Assembly (NCBI GenBank): GCA_050084515.1
Contig: CM114271.1
Location: 21,018,001 to 21,082,000, forward strand
Source of the DNA: Blasia pusilla
Lineage: Eukaryota; Marchantiophyta; Marchantiopsida; Blasiales
Length of the DNA stretch: 64,000 nt
Direction: 5' to 3'
The notes below the pieces were generated by a model. It made no database searches. It saw nothing but the letters and a program-made list of their open reading frames with translations, and had not been told where the DNA came from. Every line of letters begins with the position of its first letter. Within the stretch, counting starts at the first letter, position 1. A program made the position numbers and the translations under genes. Positions 58,691 to 64,000 of the stretch are shown here, piece by piece.

Positions 58691-59990
58691 AAGGGATAAT
58701 GTAGAGGCTGCTGTTGGAGAGGAGGATAGTTTAGTTCCAAGAGACGGAAGGATCACTTGCAACTCCCAACCCCTGGCCAAAGGACACCGACACGCTCTTC
58801 CTGAAATACACCGACAAGAAAGGCTAAGAGAATTCTAGAGTAGTACTGGCAGATTTACGGAAATCAGTTTTGCCAACAGACAGAGATAACACTAGAATAG
58901 TGATGGAAGTGCACAAGCAAGTTCTCTACATTGTTTTCATTTCCGCTGACCTCAACAATACGCTCAGACGGCCAATTGGCTGTCACCGGATCACACTAGA
59001 ATCCTGATTCCTGAAAGAAATTGTCGCTGTATTGCAACAGAGGATTTCACTCACAAGGAGTAACAAAGTCGTAACAGAGTTTGTCAGAGATTATGGGTAG
59101 CTTTCTACGTCACTACAAAAGCCTGCTCCTCATCTTTTGGGCCAACACAGCCAATTACATGCTCTGAAATACAAAATTCTTTTACAGATTCCAGGCACTT
59201 GACCTTACTCTCATCTCGTGGTCGATCTCAACACCCAAATCGAAGATATCTCCTCTGGTTATTGCACCAGCTACATCAATTCTCTGTAACGTCCATCTCT
59301 CGTTCTTATTGCTTGAGGTAGCCTAGTAAAGACATTCCATTGTCCAGATTGCATCTGCATGTAATGCAGTACTCTAAAGTGGTTGACCTTGACACAGACC
59401 GTAAAAAATAAGAACGTCAGTGGCGAGTCCTTTCTCACTGGTTTCTCATAAATGTGAGAAGAATCCTTCCATTAGTCTACTCTATTTCCTCAATCCGTTG
59501 TTGCCAGAAAGGCTACAACTGCTGTTTTCGAATTTGCTGGTAGTGCAGTTGCAGTTGAGGCTGTGGAAAAGCCATACCATATCCACCATCCACAAAATTT
59601 TTCAGCCCGTCCCACAAACAATCCCCAACCAATTAAATCTTCTCTCCTTCTTATCAATACACTCTTCAACGCCAAAAGAAACTTCTCTTCAAACAGGAGA
59701 CAATGTTGAAAGCCTCCAATGATTACAAGTAAACCCAGACACGTACCGCTTCTAAAATCACACAGCTTTAGAGAAGCCGGGCGAGAAACAAAAGCCTACG
59801 CCCACGGAATGTATCAAGTCAGGAGGTGACATCGCGGTGTCCAAACCCACAAACGCAAGCTATGTCCCATCCAGGTCCTAAACATAAATTTTCCAATTAA
59901 CGACTAGTCGAAATCTGACTTACATGCAAGAAAGCCCATGTGGCCACACCACTTGTTTCCTTGCACGAGAGAGAAAGCCCCAATACACAT
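58690..59990 (-). pseudogene. NF-YC: NF-YC pseudogene, inverted partial duplication with introns
   Basis: On the minus strand, homology to the NF-YC locus covers the end of intron 1 (around 59,560-59,925), exon 2 (59,562-59,468), part of intron 2, the second half of exon 4 (about 59,320-59,215) and exon 5 (58,801-58,700). Exon 2 reads QLQLHYQQIRKQQL then a stop. Exon 4 reads [20 protein letters not shown], losing the end of the fold. Exon 3 and the first half of exon 4 are missing in one deletion of about 400 bp relative to the gene. Introns are retained, so it arose by DNA duplication and not by retroposition. Exon 1 was not found. Confidence 0.88.
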
Positions 59991-60736
59991 CCAACGCACT
60001 TCACATCCTCTCGGGGTCAGACCAGAAGCACGTACGGTATCTCCAAACAGTAAATCTGCTCTTGTATCTCTCTCCCTGACCCGGAAAAACCCTCCCTAGT
60101 ATCTCACACCGTCCAACAGGGTTCGAGGTCTATGGTCGCAAGGCTAGAACGGGGGCTACTGGATGAGAGGTGTCTCTCTGGTGGTCCTCGTTTCCTTGTC
60201 ACTGCTCGAGCTTGGCTCCGAGTTTTCTATTTGCACTTGCTGTAAGATAGATGAACGCTCCTCTGGTGTACGAGCGTCTTGCAAGTGGCGATTGCTGTTT
60301 CATTCTCACCGCATCGACTATAGGCACTTGTGTTAGATAGATACATGTTCTTTGCTGTACGAGATTTGGTTGGCACTACATTTCTTCAGAGTCCCGAGCG
60401 TCCGGGTTTCTAGATTTTCTGTGGCGTACAACTCTCTAGTCACTCATCTCTTACCAGCCTCCCAGATTCAATTCAAACCTTGGCGGGCAGCAATGCACGT
60501 GTTTAGGACATGAGTTGAAATTTGAGCACAAGAGATCCGAGAACTCGTGGAATAGAGCCACAAAAGTGTCATGATTAAGTGAATGTCAAGAAAGAAACGA
60601 CGACTCAGTAGAATCCAAAAGTGCCGGATATCCTCTCACTTCGGGCACAATTCTACACAGTGAGATCAGCGAAGACAGTCTGACTGACCCCCTCAATTGC
60701 CGCGCTGTGTCTTCCTGTGCATCCACACAATTTTCC
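59991..60736. other. Intergenic DNA between NF-YC pseudogene and MOZART1
   Basis: The MOZART1 3' untranslated region should lie at the right end. A block GCACTTG.TGT(A/T)AGATAGAT...GTACGAG occurs twice (about 60,234 and 60,325), a local duplication. No gene is supported. Confidence 0.4.
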
Positions 60737-60958
60737 TCAGCTCGTATCTTTGTGTTTGGACTCCAGCGCCGACCCCTCCAGGCGCATCTCTTTCACCACC
60801 ACAGCTAGCGCCTCGGGATTCACGCCGTGTTCACAGAGCGCGATCAAAATTGAGAGTGTGTGTCTATCCAATTTTGTATTTAGCAGCGACGCCATCGCGT
60901 ACACGACGTCCAATGCCTCCCGGGCCCGCGCCACTCCCACCCCATCCATAAGCGCCAC
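60737..60958 (-). CDS. MZT1: MOZART1 / GIP1, gamma-tubulin complex subunit
   Basis: A complete frame of 73 residues in one exon. MOZART1 (GIP1 in plants) binds the N-terminus of GCP proteins and recruits or activates gamma-tubulin complexes at nuclear envelope and microtubule nucleation sites. Almost the whole protein is the conserved domain: [40 protein letters not shown] and [11 protein letters not shown], forming the expected three short helices. Length matches plant homologues (about 70 residues). The Met at 60,958 is the first in frame and leaves a usual short, variable N-terminus. Codon use is GC-rich compared with the flanks. It would be easily missed by annotation because of its size. 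Confidence 0.95.
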   Translation of the reverse strand: MALMDGVGVARAREALDVVYAMASLLNTKLDRHTLSILIALCEHGVNPEALAVVVKEMRLEGSALESKHKDTS

Positions 60959-63730
60959 TCGCGCTATTTTTCTACCTGTGCGTACTTGAAGATCGAGGGG
61001 CTTCTAATGTGTGCAGCTTTTCTGAAGCCTACCGCGTCACAGGTTTGGAGAATTCCGCTCGCCCTACCTTGAAGATCGAGGGAACAGAGTCGACGCCGCC
61101 TTCTCCTCGCCAGTAAGACCTCTTCAAATCCCTGCCACAGATAGTCAAGTAGAGCCCACTTAGAATGGAAACCACGCAAGAGCTTTGACCATTTTATGTT
61201 GTATGGTGCTGAGAAGTATACTCCGAGAAAGACTCGTCAAAAAAGACGTCGATTACAGTCTCATGATAGGTTTAATCACACGTTGGAGGCAGTACTAAAA
61301 AATCAAACAATAAGAACGCGCCAAATTCTTTCCTTCTCTTCAAACAACATTATTCTCCATGGAAAGCTGGGTGACCCAGGAAGGACAGTTTCCCGTATGA
61401 CTTCTTTGTTGACTAGTGTGATACTTTGAGAGATGTGTCTTTATGTTTGGAATCTTGTCTTGTGCACTCCACTGACCTGAGGCTAGAGGTGTGAAAAATG
61501 TGCTCGTCGAGGTTTCCATAAGAGGACTAAACGTTTCTCTCTGCGATTCACTTAGGAGAGTATCAGGGCTTTTTATCTATGATGCCCGGACAGATGCTGC
61601 CTGTGCATGCAAGACTAGCTGGGTCGTAACTAGAAGAACAACAAACCTTCCGAAAAGGAAATGACTTCTAGAGGGATGAATGACTTGTAGCCGAGTGACT
61701 CATGTGGCTCGCTTCATATCTATGCTCAAATGGATTTCGTTAAGCATGAATGTTTCTCATGGTACAAGGATGACTCGAATTGAGAACAAAAATTTGACGC
61801 TCGGAGTGTGGGACCTGGTAGAGCACCACTAGACCATCTCCTTCACCGCGCGTTTCCCCCCTTCTGATATTTTATGAATCTCAGGTTACTCGCTTTGTCA
61901 TTGTTTGTACTGCCAATTATTCGGACGTAAAGCAACTGCTAGACTATCAACAGAGCAACTGCTAGACTAGTCGCTCGACTATTGGCTAAACTCAACCGCG
62001 TCCGGTTCAATAAAGACTCGGAACGTCTTGCAAGTATTTGTGGCATTCAATCCGAGACGATCATTCTCGCACGAAATCGCCTCATGGACCAGCCTTGCTC
62101 AGTTCATGTGGAGAAATTCCGTGACTTTCAGATCAATCAGATTCACCTTCATTATCCATTATCTCTACTGCAAGGAGTAGAGAGAATTGAACAAGAACTT
62201 GTGGGAAACAGCGATCGGACCAGAATGTGATTGAACTAATGACTGCGTTGGCACACGCACGTTTCTTCTAAGCGAAGAAGGCTCTCAGTTTGAAAACATG
62301 AACCAAGCGAATTATGATCTTCAGGGAGAGGAACAGATCATACCTCCGTCGTAAATAATCCTGGACTTCCCTCACTCGTTAACGGCTCCACACCTTCCTG
62401 TCCACCGAGCGATATCGCTGATGAGCTTCTTGCGACGCGCTGCAATACCTAACCATTCCTCTTGACCATTTGGAATTCCGACGACCTGCAAGTAGAAAAT
62501 TGGAAGAATATATCATCCAATTACGTGTAGAGCACTGCCAAGCGCTCTACGCGCTAGACGATCTGCAACTTAGATGGAGCGTGCAGACTGCGACGATGAG
62601 GAGCAATATGCTGTTTTCTTTTCTTTCTCTATGCGGAAATGTGGAGAATAGGCCGTCCACGGAACGGAGTTCACGGAGGGGCCGCGGTGTCCCGCGTGAT
62701 TCCGTGTATTCAATGGAATGCCAACGGAAACGAACGGTGACTGACGGTGTAATGGGGCGTCTCACGGAGCGTCCCGTGGAATCTTCCCGCTCTTTGCCAC
62801 GGAGACGTGGACAGAATTTGTTTCTTATGGCCAACACATATATACTTCCCTCGGAGACGAGGTTGCAATGTCAACTTATCCTTAAGACGGATATGTCCAC
62901 CCGCAATGTAGACTTGAGCTTGGGTTGGCAAATGACCCGTTGCCCATTCTTACCATCTGTTTTATTACCCGCACCAAGTCCGGACCTTGCTCATAGCGAC
63001 CCGCATCGAGTCGACACGTGGCCCACACTAAGCCCGCCTGGCCACGCAGAACCTACTGCGGGTCGGTGTAGGCCAAGCAAGGGCTTGTAGCCCACACACC
63101 CATTCGATCCCTTAATCTGAGTGCGTACTCGTTCCTGCATTGTAAAGCCCGTGCGGTCGACATGGTAACAAAAAAACTTGGTCGGGGACACGTTGATCAT
63201 GTCCGTTTTGTGCAACCTTGGTTTGAGACACCTTAATAGGCCCATCCACTTCCGTCACCGGTGAGCGATGGACGGGGATGAATTTGGGTCCCATGATATG
63301 TTGCGCGGGGTGCAAGGACAGGAATATGAGTTCATCTTTGACTAGGCTCTTACAAGGAAAAATGGGAACGGGTAATGATCCCGGACCTGTCAAACAAGAT
63401 CACGCTTTAGCGTCTACTCTCACACCCCGTTGGTTCTCACTGAGGAAATGGATTTGAGATCCATGAGTGTGGAAACTCATGAGGGAAAAAAATTGCAAGT
63501 CATTGAGTTTTTGAGTGAGTGTCCATCATAGCACCATATATAGAAGGAAGGAACATGTTTAAGAGATTTGAGTGGAATTGTTGAAGGAGTCATGATTCGT
63601 TTTTTTTTCCTCAAAGAGAGATGAAATGACAAAGTAGATTGGATATCATCTACATTCAGCCTTCTATGAGTGCTTTTTATCTAGTCTCCACTACTAGTAT
63701 TCTTGACTAGTACTTGAACCAAGAACTATT
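60959..63730. other. Unassigned DNA, includes probable MOZART1 promoter
   Basis: Sequence just right of 60,958 should hold the MOZART1 promoter. A short direct repeat (GCAACTGCTAGACTA twice) is at about 61,930-61,965. At 62,650-62,810 the words CACGGA, CGTCCACGG and CCCGTGG recur many times. The plus frame 62,470-63,090 is open for 206 codons, but its composition and lack of motifs do not support a protein. At about 63,190 the words GTCCG and TTTTGTGCAACCTTG resemble 52,880-52,900, suggesting a shared dispersed repeat. Confidence 0.35.
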
Positions 63731-63732
63731 GC

Positions 63733-63993
63733 TCAACCTTGTTGGAGGAGTCCTCCCGACTCCTTGTTGAATCTCAAACAAGTGTTCATAACTTCATCAC
63801 AGATGCGTAGACCCATGTCTCTCAAGTTGCGTGGTGTGAGATTCTCTCCAACGGTAGGCTTTGGTTGTGACTCTAGTAAGATCTCCACATTGGCATTTGT
63901 CCACAAGTCATTTCTATTTGTCACAAAGTTATGGGGGATTGCACTACAAGTTATCAAACTCACTGCATGCTTGCTACTAGGTGCTTTAACCAA
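63733..63993 (-). pseudogene. Possible retroelement protease-region remnant
   Basis: An 86-codon minus-strand frame starts APSSKHAVSLITCSAIPHNF, which resembles the LIDSGATHNF signature of plant retroelement proteases with the active-site residues changed. The rest (PKPTVGENLTPRNLRDMGLR) is not recognised. It is near the window edge, so upstream context is missing. Confidence 0.3.
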
Positions 63994-64000
63994 ATTCGTT

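Noticed and set aside
62470-63090. Open plus-strand frame of 206 codons
   Set aside because: No domain, biased composition from repeated CACGGA/CCGTGG words, competing frames on the other strand, and no splice or promoter context.
1-64000. tRNA, rRNA or organellar DNA
   Set aside because: By eye I found no B-box/A-box pair at the right spacing, no 5S-like promoter and no plastid or mitochondrial gene; a covariance-model scan was not possible.

Overview
This window looks like nuclear DNA of a land plant. The supported genes are plant types: an intron-containing NF-YC, a PP7-class phosphatase, an intronless tubulin cofactor C and a MOZART1/GIP1 protein. The rest is AT-rich, gene-poor DNA with Ty3/gypsy debris, a non-LTR retroelement family and several Helitrons. 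The split NF-YC gene and the type of LINE suggest a seed-free lineage, perhaps a moss or other bryophyte. That placement is inference from remembered family patterns, not a search.

Layout. 0-8.4 kb is AT-rich and holds a decayed Ty3/gypsy element. 8.476-10.544 kb is a non-autonomous Helitron with both ends recognisable. 10.5-19 kb has no supported gene; it contains a 119-bp LINE stub with an 11-bp target duplication, GC-rich islands at 11.1-11.8 and 15.6-17.1 kb, and two very short Helitron-like elements near 18.3 and 18.9 kb. 19.5-21.3 kb holds two different degenerate tandem arrays, with periods of about 80 and about 45 bp. 22.4-28.4 kb is the main gene island: tubulin-folding cofactor C and five-exon PP7, both on the minus strand. 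28.7-32 kb is a decayed LINE on the minus strand, its 3' tail 0.36 kb upstream of PP7. 33.8-36.3 kb has unidentified minus-strand coding-like segments, followed upstream by a broken Helitron Rep/helicase gene (36.9-41 kb). 43.0 kb has a perfect 26-bp hairpin.

46.8-49.8 kb holds a second LINE fragment and then the NF-YC gene on the plus strand. 51.5-57 kb is retroelement debris with simple repeats, including three copies of one gag segment in +/-/+ orientation between inverted arms. 58.7-60.0 kb is an inverted, intron-bearing NF-YC pseudogene. 60.7-61.0 kb is the small MOZART1 gene. The right edge is unassigned.

The genes do not form a pathway. Tubulin cofactor C and MOZART1 both serve the microtubule system (dimer assembly and gamma-tubulin nucleation), but they lie about 37 kb apart and I infer no functional linkage. 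I found no tRNA, rRNA or CRISPR array. The most unusual content is the set of mobile-element footprints and the duplicated NF-YC locus.
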